DNA of 64,000 bases, taken from the NCBI GenBank assembly GCA_021738625.1, contig JAIPBS010000006.1, positions 80,944 through 144,943 of the forward strand, in the 5' to 3' direction. This DNA is from Bacteroidales bacterium. Lineage in GTDB: Bacteria > Bacteroidota > Bacteroidia > Bacteroidales > JAIOZK01. The position numbers and the translations under genes are program-made. The notes under the pieces were generated by a model. The model worked only from the letters and a program-made list of their open reading frames with translations, was not told where the DNA came from and ran no database searches. Shown here piece after piece: positions 53,297 to 61,684 of this stretch. Within the stretch, counting starts at the first letter, position 1. The number at the start of each line of letters is the position of its first letter.

Positions 53297-53524
53297 ATGA
53301 CTGACACGCAGTTAAGAATTAGGATTTTATATAAAATATTCAAACTTTCTGCAGATAAACTTCAAAACGTTGATGATTATTTGTCCCAATTTACCGAAGA
53401 GAATTCTGAAAAGTCAAAGTCTTCTTCATATGCCGGAATTTGGAGCGATCTGGATGAAAGTATTGTAAATGAATTTACAGAAAAACTTATAATTAATCGG
53501 CAGCGTACTGATAACCAACAATGA
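53297..53524 (+). CDS. Orphan antitoxin-like protein
   Basis: A 75-residue acidic protein. The end (SSYAGIWSDLDESIVNEFTEKLIINRQ) is the toxin-binding tail typical of small VapB/PIN-partner antitoxins. Its stop overlaps the next ATG (53521) in an ATGA arrangement, as in toxin-antitoxin operons, but that frame has no PIN or RelE features before the esterase signal peptide. The toxin therefore looks lost. The identification rests on the C-terminal pattern only. Confidence 0.5.
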   Translation: MTDTQLRIRILYKIFKLSADKLQNVDDYLSQFTEENSEKSKSSSYAGIWSDLDESIVNEFTEKLIINRQRTDNQQ

Positions 53525-53601
53525 GAGTCATTTCGACCGAATTCCCGGTTTGCAAATCGAAAATTGGAAAAAGAAATAAGGAACTTTGTTTGTCTAAACA
53601 C

Positions 53602-54762
53602 ATGAAAATGAAAAAAAAAGCACGTTTAATTACAACAATTGTTTTGTTTATTGGACATTTCTTACCTGGGTCAGTATATTCCCAGCAAACCATCTACGAC
53701 ACCATCACCCACGACGGCATCCAGCGCAATTTCATCCTGTATGTCCCGGATTCTTATGACCCTGCTGAGGAAACCCCCTTGCTGTTCAATTTGCACGGCT
53801 ACGGTTCAAATGCCTTCGAACAAATGCATTATGGCGATTTCCGGCCCATTGCCGATACCTCCGCCTTCTTGCTTGTGCATCCTAACGGTACTGTGGACAA
53901 TGTTGGAAACACCCACTGGAATGTGGGATGGGGCACCAGCTCGGTTGACGATGTCGGTTTTATCAGTGCGCTGATAGATTCCCTTTCAACAAATTATATG
54001 ATCGATCCTGAAAAAATTTATTCCACCGGCATGTCCAATGGCGGATTTATGAGTTACCTGCTTGCTTGCGAGTTGAGTAACAGGATAGCCGCCATCGCTT
54101 CGGTAACAGGCAGCATGACGAAAGGTCTTCCCAATTCCTGTTCTCCCGATCATCCCATGCCGGTTATGGAAATACATGGTACCGCCGATTTCGTTGTTCC
54201 ATATGATGGCGCCTTATGGGTTGAATCAATCGAAGCCGTGCTCAATTATTGGGTGGATTTCAATGCCTGTGATTCAACCCCGATTATTACTGATATGCCT
54301 GATAACGACACAACAGACGGATCGACCGTTGAACACCAGAGGTTTATGCATGGCGACAATGGAGTGGAAGTGGAGCATTTTAAAGTGATCGGCGGAGGGC
54401 ATACCTGGCCGGGTAGTGCCTATGGCGGACAGGGCACCAATCGCGATATCGACGCATCAGCGGAGATATGGGCGTTTTTCTCGAAATACGATATCAATGG
54501 AGCCATCAACCAGACCGGCATTGATCCTCCAATAGCTGAAAACAGTTTGATCCTTTATCCCAATCCCGTGTCCCGGAAAATATGCATCGAATCACGGGAA
54601 TTGGATAAACAGGAATACAAATTGTTTTCCGGCCAGGGAAGGCTCCTGCGCTCGGGGACTTTAAAGGCCGGATACCAGGAAATTGATATATCGCATTTTG
54701 CTCCGGGCCTGTATGTTCTTAGAACCGGTAGCAATAGCTATCCGGTGGTCAAAACACAATAA
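53602..54762 (+). CDS. PHB-depolymerase-type esterase with T9SS sorting domain
   Basis: A 386-residue exported alpha/beta hydrolase, starting at 53602 (MKMKKK) or 53608. Signal peptide ends near GSVYSQQ. The hydrolase has the LpqC/polyhydroxybutyrate-depolymerase look: FNLHGYGSNA (oxyanion region, near 70), GMSNGGFMSYL (nucleophile Ser, near 150), MEIHGTADFVVPYD with the Asp near 200, and a GGGHTWPG His near 270. Residues about 310-386 (LYPNPVSRKI...LYVLRTGS) are a T9SS type A sorting domain, so the enzyme acts outside the cell, perhaps on polyesters or feruloyl esters. The upstream open frame to 53521 lacks coding features. Confidence 0.87.
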   Translation: MKMKKKARLITTIVLFIGHFLPGSVYSQQTIYDTITHDGIQRNFILYVPDSYDPAEETPLLFNLHGYGSNAFEQMHYGDFRPIADTSAFLLVHPNGTVDNVGNTHWNVGWGTSSVDDVGFISALIDSLSTNYMIDPEKIYSTGMSNGGFMSYLLACELSNRIAAIASVTGSMTKGLPNSCSPDHPMPVMEIHGTADFVVPYDGALWVESIEAVLNYWVDFNACDSTPIITDMPDNDTTDGSTVEHQRFMHGDNGVEVEHFKVIGGGHTWPGSAYGGQGTNRDIDASAEIWAFFSKYDINGAINQTGIDPPIAENSLILYPNPVSRKICIESRELDKQEYKLFSGQGRLLRSGTLKAGYQEIDISHFAPGLYVLRTGSNSYPVVKTQ

Positions 54763-54774
54763 AATATCCTGATC

Positions 54775-55803
54775 ATGAATAGATCAAATCAGGTCTTATT
54801 TCTGCTTGCCGTCATTCTTGTATTCTCATTGAGTTGTAATGAAAAGGAAGACGATCCGGTTGAGCCATATAAAGTTGCCATGCTTGCCGAAGGACACTCA
54901 TTCGATGATATGGCCTTTCTGCAAAGCTGCAAGGAAGGTATGGAACGTGCCCAGGTCGATTTCGAGCTGGAGTTGGATTACGACGCAGACACAACAACTG
55001 ATCAATATATTCAAAGACTAAGATATTATTGTTCGAACCATTTCGATCTTATTTTTGCGATAGGTTATATGTGGCAGGATGCTGTGCAGAGCGAGGATCA
55101 TATGTTCCCATTTACAAGCTTTGTTCTTGTTGATGCGGCCCTATCGAAAAGTAGCACCAACTCGGCAAGTATATTGTTCAATGTTGATGAGGTGGCCTAC
55201 CCGATTGGTTTCCTCTGCGCCTACTGGGCGGATACTCACGGAGATGACAACCCGGCACTGGGTTACGTCGGGGCCATGCGCATTCCCCAGATCAGGCAGT
55301 TTACCGAACCATTTAACCTGGGGGCCGCCAGATATAACGATCAATATGACAGGAATGTTGACACTCTGGGCGTATATACCAATTCATTTTTCAATATGGC
55401 TTTGGGCAAACACCTGGCCGACAGCCTGATCAACCTGGGGGCGGATGTGATCTTCGGGGTGGGCAGCGTAACCGGAAACGGCGCCTTGCTGAAAGCCAAG
55501 GAACGCGGTGTGTGGGCTGCCGGAATGGATGTGGATCAGTATTATTCATTTCCTGAAGTTTCGGATATCCTGCTGTCTTCCGCGATGAAAAGACTGGACA
55601 ATGCCATTTATGATGTTACTGCCGCTTTCGTGAAAGACAATTTTCCGGGCGGTGATATATATAGCGGTAACCTGGCCAACGAAGGTGTTCAAATGGCGCC
55701 TTATCATGATTTTGAAAACCAGATCCCGGATTCCATTAAAACGGAGATTGAGAACATCAAAGCCGGAATAATAAACGGTACGATCTCAACCGGTTGGGAT
55801 TGA
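54775..55803 (+). CDS. BMP/PnrA-family substrate-binding lipoprotein
   Basis: A 342-residue lipoprotein (lipobox FSLSC, Cys near 21) of the Med/BMP family, the periplasmic binding proteins of nucleoside ABC transporters. The N-terminal lobe has YKVAMLAEGHSFDDMAFLQSCKEGME, and the later PIGFLCAYWADTHG and GADVIFGVGSVTGNGALLKAKERG blocks are typical. The ATPase and permease partners are not in the window. It lies 12 bases after the esterase gene, so co-transcription is likely. Confidence 0.9.
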   Translation: MNRSNQVLFLLAVILVFSLSCNEKEDDPVEPYKVAMLAEGHSFDDMAFLQSCKEGMERAQVDFELELDYDADTTTDQYIQRLRYYCSNHFDLIFAIGYMWQDAVQSEDHMFPFTSFVLVDAALSKSSTNSASILFNVDEVAYPIGFLCAYWADTHGDDNPALGYVGAMRIPQIRQFTEPFNLGAARYNDQYDRNVDTLGVYTNSFFNMALGKHLADSLINLGADVIFGVGSVTGNGALLKAKERGVWAAGMDVDQYYSFPEVSDILLSSAMKRLDNAIYDVTAAFVKDNFPGGDIYSGNLANEGVQMAPYHDFENQIPDSIKTEIENIKAGIINGTISTGWD

Positions 55804-55824
55804 TGTGTTTCTTAGAAAATGATG

Positions 55825-55891
55825 GAGTCATCCGATGACTTGTGACAGCGGATAATAAGAGATGGATTGTCACAAAGTCATCGGATGACTT
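55825..55891. repeat. Pair of palindromes with flanking inverted arms
   Basis: AGTCATCCGATGACTTGTGACA (shown here only by position, 55827-55848) is mirrored by TTGTCACAAAGTCATCGGATGACTT at 55867-55891. Each GTCATC(C/G)GATGAC is itself palindromic, and the two blocks are inverted copies around a short spacer. They fill the gap between the convergent BMP and korB genes, so they may act as a terminator or be a small repeat element. Confidence 0.55.
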
Positions 55892-55953
55892 ACAAAAGAT
55901 AAACCGGTTTATATTGACACCCGGTTGGATTTAAGAAAATGATATGACTCCTT

Positions 55954-57228
55954 CTAAAACTTTCCTGAAACAAGCTCGCTAAGCTTTTTATTTCCGCTGA
56001 TCTTGCTGTTGCCGAACACTTCTTTTAAAGCCTCCATGGGCATGAATCCCGACTGATTGAGGTAATGGAAAAGCGCATAGATCATGGCATTTCTTGCACC
56101 CGCTTCTTCTCTGAAAGGCAGGGAAACAACTTTTGCTTTTGTTTCAGGAAGTTCAAGAGAATCATCAATGAACAACAACTTATTCTCATCCAGCTTTTCG
56201 ACCTGCTTACGGGCAAAACTCAAACCGTCTTTTGAGCTTACGATCATCACATCGGGTTGGGGCGAGTCGGAGTAAAGAATTTCATCCGGCGACAGGATCA
56301 GGTGAGAGGCAGAGAAGCCCACACCCACAGTTACCGGATAACTTCCTTTTTTGGTCACCTGCAATCCCGATTTCATCCCGGCCCTGATAAACAGCTCCGC
56401 GGCCGCCTGAACGCCTTCTCCCGCCGATCCGCTCAGGAACATTCGGATAGGCTTACTGAGTTTAGAATCGTAGTTTTTTTCAATCTTAAGTTTGGAGCTC
56501 AGCAGGCTAGAAGTCTCACTTCTTTCTTCAGTTTTATATGCCCTGGGTTCTTTGTCGGCATATACTTTTTCGTCCAACCCTGCATTCTTCATCAATTGTT
56601 TGAGCTTCAGGCCCGGATTGCTTTTTACGCCATAAGAAGGACAAATTTCCATGATCTCCAGCAGGGAGAAACCTTTGCGCGAAAATGCCTCAGCCAGCTC
56701 ATCGCTGATGTCGCCGATTGCGCTGATACGTTTCACATAAGCCGCACCGGCTTCGCTTGCCAGGGCGCAAATGTCATAACCGGCATGCTGCGCGCCTTCG
56801 GGCAGGGTAGGAGTTTTGAAACCTTCCGGGGTGAACTCGCTGGGCTGTCCGCCCGTCATGCCGTAGAGCATATTATTATGGATCACGACGGTCATGTTAA
56901 ATCCGTTGTGGGAGGCGTCGATCAAATGTTGCATACCGATGGTGGCTCCGCCGTCGCCCACAAACACGATCACTTTTTTATCGGGATTGTCAAGGCCGGC
57001 CGAAATGCCGGATCCAAGCGCAACAGATCTGCCATGCAGTCCATGTACGGTATGGGTTGCAAAGGCTTTGTCGATGATGCCATGACAACCGATATCGGTT
57101 ACCAGGACAACATCCCTGGGATTCAGCTGAAGTTTTTGCAGTGCCTTTTCGGTGCTCTTGCTTACGACGGTATGTCCGCATCCCTTGCAAAATGGCAGGG
57201 GTTCGTTTATGATGAATTGATTATCCAT
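55954..57228 (-). CDS. 2-oxoacid:ferredoxin oxidoreductase beta subunit fused to gamma domain
   Basis: A 424-residue protein. The N-terminal part (about 1-210) is the thiamine-diphosphate-binding beta subunit of 2-oxoglutarate (or branched 2-oxoacid):ferredoxin oxidoreductase: CKGCGH and DIGC supply iron-sulfur cysteines, GLHGRSVALGSGISAGL follows, VFVGDGGATIGM binds TPP, and NNMLYGMTGGQ closes the core. Residues about 255-424 are a gamma-type domain (LSGSAGEGVQAAAELFIRAGMKSG). Gamma is normally a separate subunit or fused to alpha, so gamma on beta is unusual. It overlaps the korA stop by 8 bases. Confidence 0.88.
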   Translation of the reverse strand: MDNQFIINEPLPFCKGCGHTVVSKSTEKALQKLQLNPRDVVLVTDIGCHGIIDKAFATHTVHGLHGRSVALGSGISAGLDNPDKKVIVFVGDGGATIGMQHLIDASHNGFNMTVVIHNNMLYGMTGGQPSEFTPEGFKTPTLPEGAQHAGYDICALASEAGAAYVKRISAIGDISDELAEAFSRKGFSLLEIMEICPSYGVKSNPGLKLKQLMKNAGLDEKVYADKEPRAYKTEERSETSSLLSSKLKIEKNYDSKLSKPIRMFLSGSAGEGVQAAAELFIRAGMKSGLQVTKKGSYPVTVGVGFSASHLILSPDEILYSDSPQPDVMIVSSKDGLSFARKQVEKLDENKLLFIDDSLELPETKAKVVSLPFREEAGARNAMIYALFHYLNQSGFMPMEALKEVFGNSKISGNKKLSELVSGKF

Positions 57229-58333
57229 GTTTTTTTACCTCCTCAATGATTTCCATCGGATCGATCATGCGACCGATTTTGTTAACACAATGAACATTTG
57301 ACGGAACTCTGGCTCCATAGATCAGCTTCTTCAACTGGCTGTTGTGGTTTTCTTCCGCAAATACAATATGCTTATATTTTGTAATGATATCCACATAAAC
57401 ATCCGCCAGAGGAAGCAGCGTTTTTGGGATGAATGTGGACACTGTTTTTCCTGAATTGTTCAGTTCCCTGGCAGCCTCCCTTACCGCATTTGCCGTTACG
57501 CCCCAGGAAACGAGCAGGATTTCGGCATCTTCTTTTTCATCCAGTTCGTAATCAAGATAGGAGCCGAGATTTTTCTCGATTTTTTCACTGATCATCAGGG
57601 TATTCTTAAGGGCTGCTTCCGAAATGCCTTCCAGAATACCTTGTTCGTTGTGTGTTGACGCGGTGATCCTCACCTGGTGTTTATTGCTGCTTACCGGCAA
57701 AAACGCAGGAATGGCATTTTCATCTCTTTTGTAAGGATAATACGTTTCGTCCGATGAATAAAATGTTCTCTTCACCGGGCTGATCTCTTCCAGTAATCCC
57801 AGGTCGAAGCTGAACTGAGTCATCATTTCCTCTTTGGAAGTTAGAAAAACTACCGGGCTGCGGAGTTTGTTTGCTGTCTTGACTGCTTTCTCAGCCAGTG
57901 TCCAGCAGTCGTTTGCCTTGGAGGTGGCCAGCACAGGCAGGTTGTATCCGCCTGAAAGCATGCCCTCCAGCAGCGTCAGGTCGCCCTGTGCTCCGCAGGT
58001 TGCCGTTCCGGTGGAAGGACCGAGGCGCTGTACCAGCACGATCACCATTGGAAGCTCCATCATGTAGGCCATATTGATGGATTCCATCATCAGCGAAAAG
58101 CCGGGAAATGAGGTCGCGGTCACGGGAAGGTGACCGGCAATCGAGAACCCGCACATCCACTGCATCGTGGTGATCTCGTCAGGGGCCGCCAAAAAGGTTT
58201 TAAATCGGTTTTTTGAATAGGCATATAAGTTATTGGCCGGTGTTATCGGGTAACCGATAAAAACATCAGCCCCTGATCTAACCAGGCTTTCGGTCATCAA
58301 TCTTGAACCATCTGTTAATGCTTGCATAATCAT
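57221..58333 (-). CDS. 2-oxoacid:ferredoxin oxidoreductase alpha subunit
   Basis: 370 residues from the ATG at 58333 (MIMQALTDGSRL), or 368 from the ATG at 58327. The pyrimidine-binding domain has FIGYPITPANNLY (about 20-32), FPGFSLMMESINMA and QRLGPSTGTATCGAQGDL (near 110), the marks of KorA-type alpha subunits. The C-terminal domain (about 220-360) holds LLVSWG...VRE and FAEENHNSQL. With the fused beta-gamma protein it should make a complete enzyme oxidising 2-oxoglutarate or a similar 2-oxoacid with CoA and ferredoxin. Confidence 0.9.
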   Translation of the reverse strand: MIMQALTDGSRLMTESLVRSGADVFIGYPITPANNLYAYSKNRFKTFLAAPDEITTMQWMCGFSIAGHLPVTATSFPGFSLMMESINMAYMMELPMVIVLVQRLGPSTGTATCGAQGDLTLLEGMLSGGYNLPVLATSKANDCWTLAEKAVKTANKLRSPVVFLTSKEEMMTQFSFDLGLLEEISPVKRTFYSSDETYYPYKRDENAIPAFLPVSSNKHQVRITASTHNEQGILEGISEAALKNTLMISEKIEKNLGSYLDYELDEKEDAEILLVSWGVTANAVREAARELNNSGKTVSTFIPKTLLPLADVYVDIITKYKHIVFAEENHNSQLKKLIYGARVPSNVHCVNKIGRMIDPMEIIEEVKKHG

Positions 58334-58486
58334 GTTTTTATCAAACTGCAAAATTAGAAAAGAATTAAGACCTGATGGAGATATGGAGCTATTTTGAGTA
58401 AGTATAAATAATAATCCTGTGATTAATATGTTATCCAATATACCTAATTTTGCGACTCATTGTTAACCATTTAAAACTAAATATTT

Positions 58487-59668
58487 ATGGCATCAACAGT
58501 TCAATATGACGCACCCGATCATTATCTTGTAGATGAATTATTTACGGATGAACACAAAATCATTCGCGAGGCTGTTAGAGATTGGGTTAACCGTTCGGTG
58601 AAACCGGTTATTGAAGAACATTTTGAAAAGAATGAATTCCCGCGTCATTTAATCAAGGAGATGGGTGAGCTCGGTACCTTCGGGCCGTTCATACCCGAAC
58701 AATACGGCGGTCCCGGTATGGATTACGTTTCCTATGGTATCATCATGCAGGAACTGGAAAGAGGCGATTCAGGGATACGCTCTATGGCATCCGTGCAGAC
58801 ATCGCTCGTGATCTATCCCATCTGGAAATTCGGTACTGAAGAGCAAAAACAAAAATACCTTCCCCGCTTGATCAATGGTGATATTGTTGGTTGTTTCGGC
58901 CTGACCGAACCCAATCACGGCTCCGACCCCGGCAGCATGGTTACCCATTTTGTTGACAAAGGTGATCATGTTGTACTTAACGGCGCCAAGATGTGGATCA
59001 CCAACTCAACCATCGCAGATATCTCCGTTGTCTGGGCCAAGGATGAAGAAGGCAAAATCCGCGGTATGATCGTGGAAGCCGGTTCCGAAGGTTATTCCGC
59101 TCCTGAAACGCACGGCAAGTATAGTTTACGCGCATCCGTTACAGGGGAACTGGTATTTGACAATGTGAAGGTACCCAAGGAAAACCTCTTCCCGGAAGTG
59201 AAGGGTTTGCGCGGCCCGTTGAGTTGTCTGAACTCCGCTCGTTATGGAATTGCCTGGGGCGCAGTCGGTGCAGCCATGGATTGCTATGATGCAGCCCTTA
59301 GATATTCCAAAGAACGCAAGCAATTCGGAAAACCAATCGGATCATTTCAATTGCAGCAAAAGAAAATCGCGGAAGCACTCACGGAGATCACCAAGGCACA
59401 ATTGCTGGTCTGGCGTTTGGGCAACCTGCGCAACGAAGGCAAAGCAACAGCTGCCATGATTTCTATGGCAAAACGCAACAATGTGGCAATGGCCCTCAAC
59501 ATCGCCAGGGAAATGCGACAGGTGTTCGGTGCCATGGGCATCACCAACGATTTTCCTATGATGCGGCACATGATGAACCTCGAATCGGTGATCACTTACG
59601 AAGGAACACACGATATCCATCTTCTGATCACAGGGGCCGAGGCTACCGGGATACCGGCGTTTAAGTAG
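58487..59668 (+). CDS. Glutaryl-CoA dehydrogenase-like acyl-CoA dehydrogenase
   Basis: A 393-residue FAD enzyme. GCFGLTEPNHGSDPGSM (near 139) is the flavin-contacting motif, and the closing TYEGTHDIHLLITG-A-TGIPAF with its catalytic Glu in YEGT and the preceding MRHMMNLESV are those of glutaryl-CoA dehydrogenase. ARYGIAWGAVGAA and RKQFGKPIGSFQLQQKKIA are general for the family. Expected reaction: glutaryl-CoA to crotonyl-CoA in lysine/tryptophan breakdown; a general short-chain acyl-CoA dehydrogenase is the alternative. It is divergent from the korAB genes, with a TAATTTTG -7-like element at 58445-58452. Confidence 0.93.
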   Translation: MASTVQYDAPDHYLVDELFTDEHKIIREAVRDWVNRSVKPVIEEHFEKNEFPRHLIKEMGELGTFGPFIPEQYGGPGMDYVSYGIIMQELERGDSGIRSMASVQTSLVIYPIWKFGTEEQKQKYLPRLINGDIVGCFGLTEPNHGSDPGSMVTHFVDKGDHVVLNGAKMWITNSTIADISVVWAKDEEGKIRGMIVEAGSEGYSAPETHGKYSLRASVTGELVFDNVKVPKENLFPEVKGLRGPLSCLNSARYGIAWGAVGAAMDCYDAALRYSKERKQFGKPIGSFQLQQKKIAEALTEITKAQLLVWRLGNLRNEGKATAAMISMAKRNNVAMALNIAREMRQVFGAMGITNDFPMMRHMMNLESVITYEGTHDIHLLITGAEATGIPAFK

Positions 59669-59832
59669 TGTAAAATCTGCTTGTCAACAAAAGTTCTTAT
59701 CTCCTTAATAGTCAATTTGCATCAAAGGCTTTCACAAGCTATAAGTTTGATATTTTTCAATTACGGGGTTCTCTTCGATATTTGTTACGGCATCATTATT
59801 GGGCATCCACTGCGAACCACAATTGATGCTTT

Positions 59833-60189
59833 ATGATCAAATTAAAAAGAATCTATGAGGACCCTTCTCCTGATGATGGTTATCGCGTTCTGACAGACCG
59901 CCTGTGGCCCCGCGGCCTTTCAAAAAAAGATGCTGAAATTGACGAGTGGCTGAAAGAAGAAGCCCCGTCGGATGGATTGCGCAAATGGTTTCACGATCAT
60001 CCCAATAGATGGGGGGAGTTTCGGCAGCGATACCTCATAGAACTTAAAGATAAACGGGAGGAACTCCGCGAACTGGCAGAGAAAGCAAAATATGATACGG
60101 TAACTTTATTGTATGCTTCAAAAGATGAGGAACAAAACAATGCAGTGGTATTGAAGCAATACCTACGGATGTTAAACGCTGAGTTATAA
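59833..60189 (+). CDS. DUF488-family protein
   Basis: A 118-residue protein with the DUF488 signature: IYEDPSPDDGYRVLTDRLWPRGLSKKDAEIDEWLKE at the N-terminus, then WFHDHPNRWGEFRQRY and TVTLLYASKDEEQNNAVVLKQYL near the end. It is soluble with no signal peptide, and the role of the family is unknown. It stands alone between the acyl-CoA dehydrogenase and the divergently placed solute-binding lipoprotein; I see no operon partner. Confidence 0.92.
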   Translation: MIKLKRIYEDPSPDDGYRVLTDRLWPRGLSKKDAEIDEWLKEEAPSDGLRKWFHDHPNRWGEFRQRYLIELKDKREELRELAEKAKYDTVTLLYASKDEEQNNAVVLKQYLRMLNAEL

Positions 60190-60227
60190 ATACCATCCTG
60201 ATCAGTAACTTTCTGCGACGATCTGAC

Positions 60228-61466
60228 TTATTTAAATCTACCGGCACAAACCACATAAAATTCCCCATCGCTGCCTGTAACCAGCCGGTAGTATGTGGTT
60301 TTGTAATACAATCCACTCTGGTCGGGTTTGGTGTAAATGTAATCCACCCAACCGGTACCATGTTTCAGGGCTCCTGCCACAATCTCATCACGAAACTTCC
60401 TGCCGGCGGCGTCGGTTTTACCTTTAAAGTTTTTCCCGACCAGTAACGCATTATCCGCATGAGCCATCATATTGATGGCCGTGTCGTAAACAAATACATA
60501 CAGTGCCGGGATATCGGGATCCTTATAGGGAGCTATTTGCTGATTGATCAGGTCAAAGGTTCCCGGGGCGTCGGCCTCTATGTCAGCCATAGTTTCCTCC
60601 ACCAGGGTGATGACCATTTCCTCGGTAATATTGTCTTCGATGTGCTGGATCACCTGGTAATTGTTCAGGATTTTCTCATATACGCTGCTTCCGTCGCCCG
60701 TTTTATCGTTTTTAAGTTCCTCAAGTTTTTCCCGGAAAATGCTGATGACATCTTCAGGAGTGTTTATGTGAAAAGCATAATAGTCTTCGGTAACAGCTAC
60801 CTGGTAAACTTCTTCATAATCTTCCGGATCCATTCCGAGTGATTCTATGATGAGTTTATTTCCGTATTCCGAAAAAACAACGCAATCAACTTCGTCGATG
60901 ATCAGCCCTTCATACATTTGCTCCACGTCTTCATAAAAGTGCATGTTTTCTTCAAGCAAGCCTTCCTGCTGTAGTATTTCCACCTCGGCGAAATCTTCGA
61001 TGATGCCAACCGTATAATTGTTTAGGTCGACCGGGTTATCGATCTCCATAAAAGAAACAACGGGCGCCACCACTATGTTTCTGATGGGAGCAATGGGACC
61101 CACCCACCTGAAAAGAGATTCGCGGCCGGGAAGCCTGGCCATCGAAAACAACATGGTGTATTCCTGTTCAAGGGTTTGCTGATAAGCCTCCGGCCAGTTT
61201 TTCAATTGAACATCTTTTCTCGAAAGATCCACATTCAATTTTTCGAACAGGGCTTCCAAGATATCCACCGATGCGCCGTAAAGTTGTCCGTCCTGTTCAT
61301 AATTGAATGGCGGGAAATTTTCAGTCAGATATTGGATGGATTCTATCCTGTTGATCGTATCCGAATTAACCTCATCATCATCCTTCTTGCAGGATGATAT
61401 TCCAACCAGCACGACAGCCGCAAACAAAAGCCCGGAGCGGCCGGCAAATTTCATAAAATTTTTCAT
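60228..61466 (-). CDS. Solute-binding/Cache-domain lipoprotein
   Basis: A 412-residue lipoprotein (lipobox GISSC, Cys near 26). The N-terminal half (about 40-260) is an amino-acid-type solute-binding domain (SBP_bac_3: YLTENFPPFNYEQDGQLYGASVDILEALFEKL and a YTVGIIEDFAEVEIL hinge). The C-terminal part (about 275-412) is a single Cache-like domain (FVYDTAINMMAHADNALLVGKNFKGKTD, then WVDYIYTKPDQ). Cache domains usually sense ligands as part of a chemoreceptor or kinase, but here no membrane helix or signalling domain follows, so it may pass its signal to a partner. A repeat copy lies upstream of its start. Confidence 0.83.
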   Translation of the reverse strand: MKNFMKFAGRSGLLFAAVVLVGISSCKKDDDEVNSDTINRIESIQYLTENFPPFNYEQDGQLYGASVDILEALFEKLNVDLSRKDVQLKNWPEAYQQTLEQEYTMLFSMARLPGRESLFRWVGPIAPIRNIVVAPVVSFMEIDNPVDLNNYTVGIIEDFAEVEILQQEGLLEENMHFYEDVEQMYEGLIIDEVDCVVFSEYGNKLIIESLGMDPEDYEEVYQVAVTEDYYAFHINTPEDVISIFREKLEELKNDKTGDGSSVYEKILNNYQVIQHIEDNITEEMVITLVEETMADIEADAPGTFDLINQQIAPYKDPDIPALYVFVYDTAINMMAHADNALLVGKNFKGKTDAAGRKFRDEIVAGALKHGTGWVDYIYTKPDQSGLYYKTTYYRLVTGSDGEFYVVCAGRFK

Positions 61467-61532
61467 AATAAGTCTTTATTTAGTTAAGTTTGAGTGCTAC
61501 CCTTCATGCATCAAAAACTAATGCATGATAAA

Positions 61533-61635
61533 TATACCGATTCGGAACAGGTTTGCAATGATTGACCTCCTGTTCCTATCGGTATAACTGAATCTAATAG
61601 AAAAATGCTTTGCATTTTTAATAAGATTCAGTATA
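61533..61635. repeat. Dispersed two-hairpin element, copy B
   Basis: A 103-bp sequence that is the inverted relative of 25369-25470. Its hairpins are TATACCGATTCGGAACAGG with CCTGTTCCTATCGGTATA, and AACTGAATCTAATAGAAAAATGC with GCATTTTTAATAAGATTCAGT. The second has an almost complete 20-bp stem. It lies in the gap upstream of the solute-binding lipoprotein gene. Confidence 0.8.
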
Positions 61636-61684
61636 GATGCATATTATGTAACATTTCCGGTTTATTGAAACATTCTTTCTTCTA

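Noticed and set aside
56257..57249. Long plus-strand open frame of 330 codons
   Set aside because: It is the antisense shadow of the korB-gamma gene, whose motifs are unambiguous.
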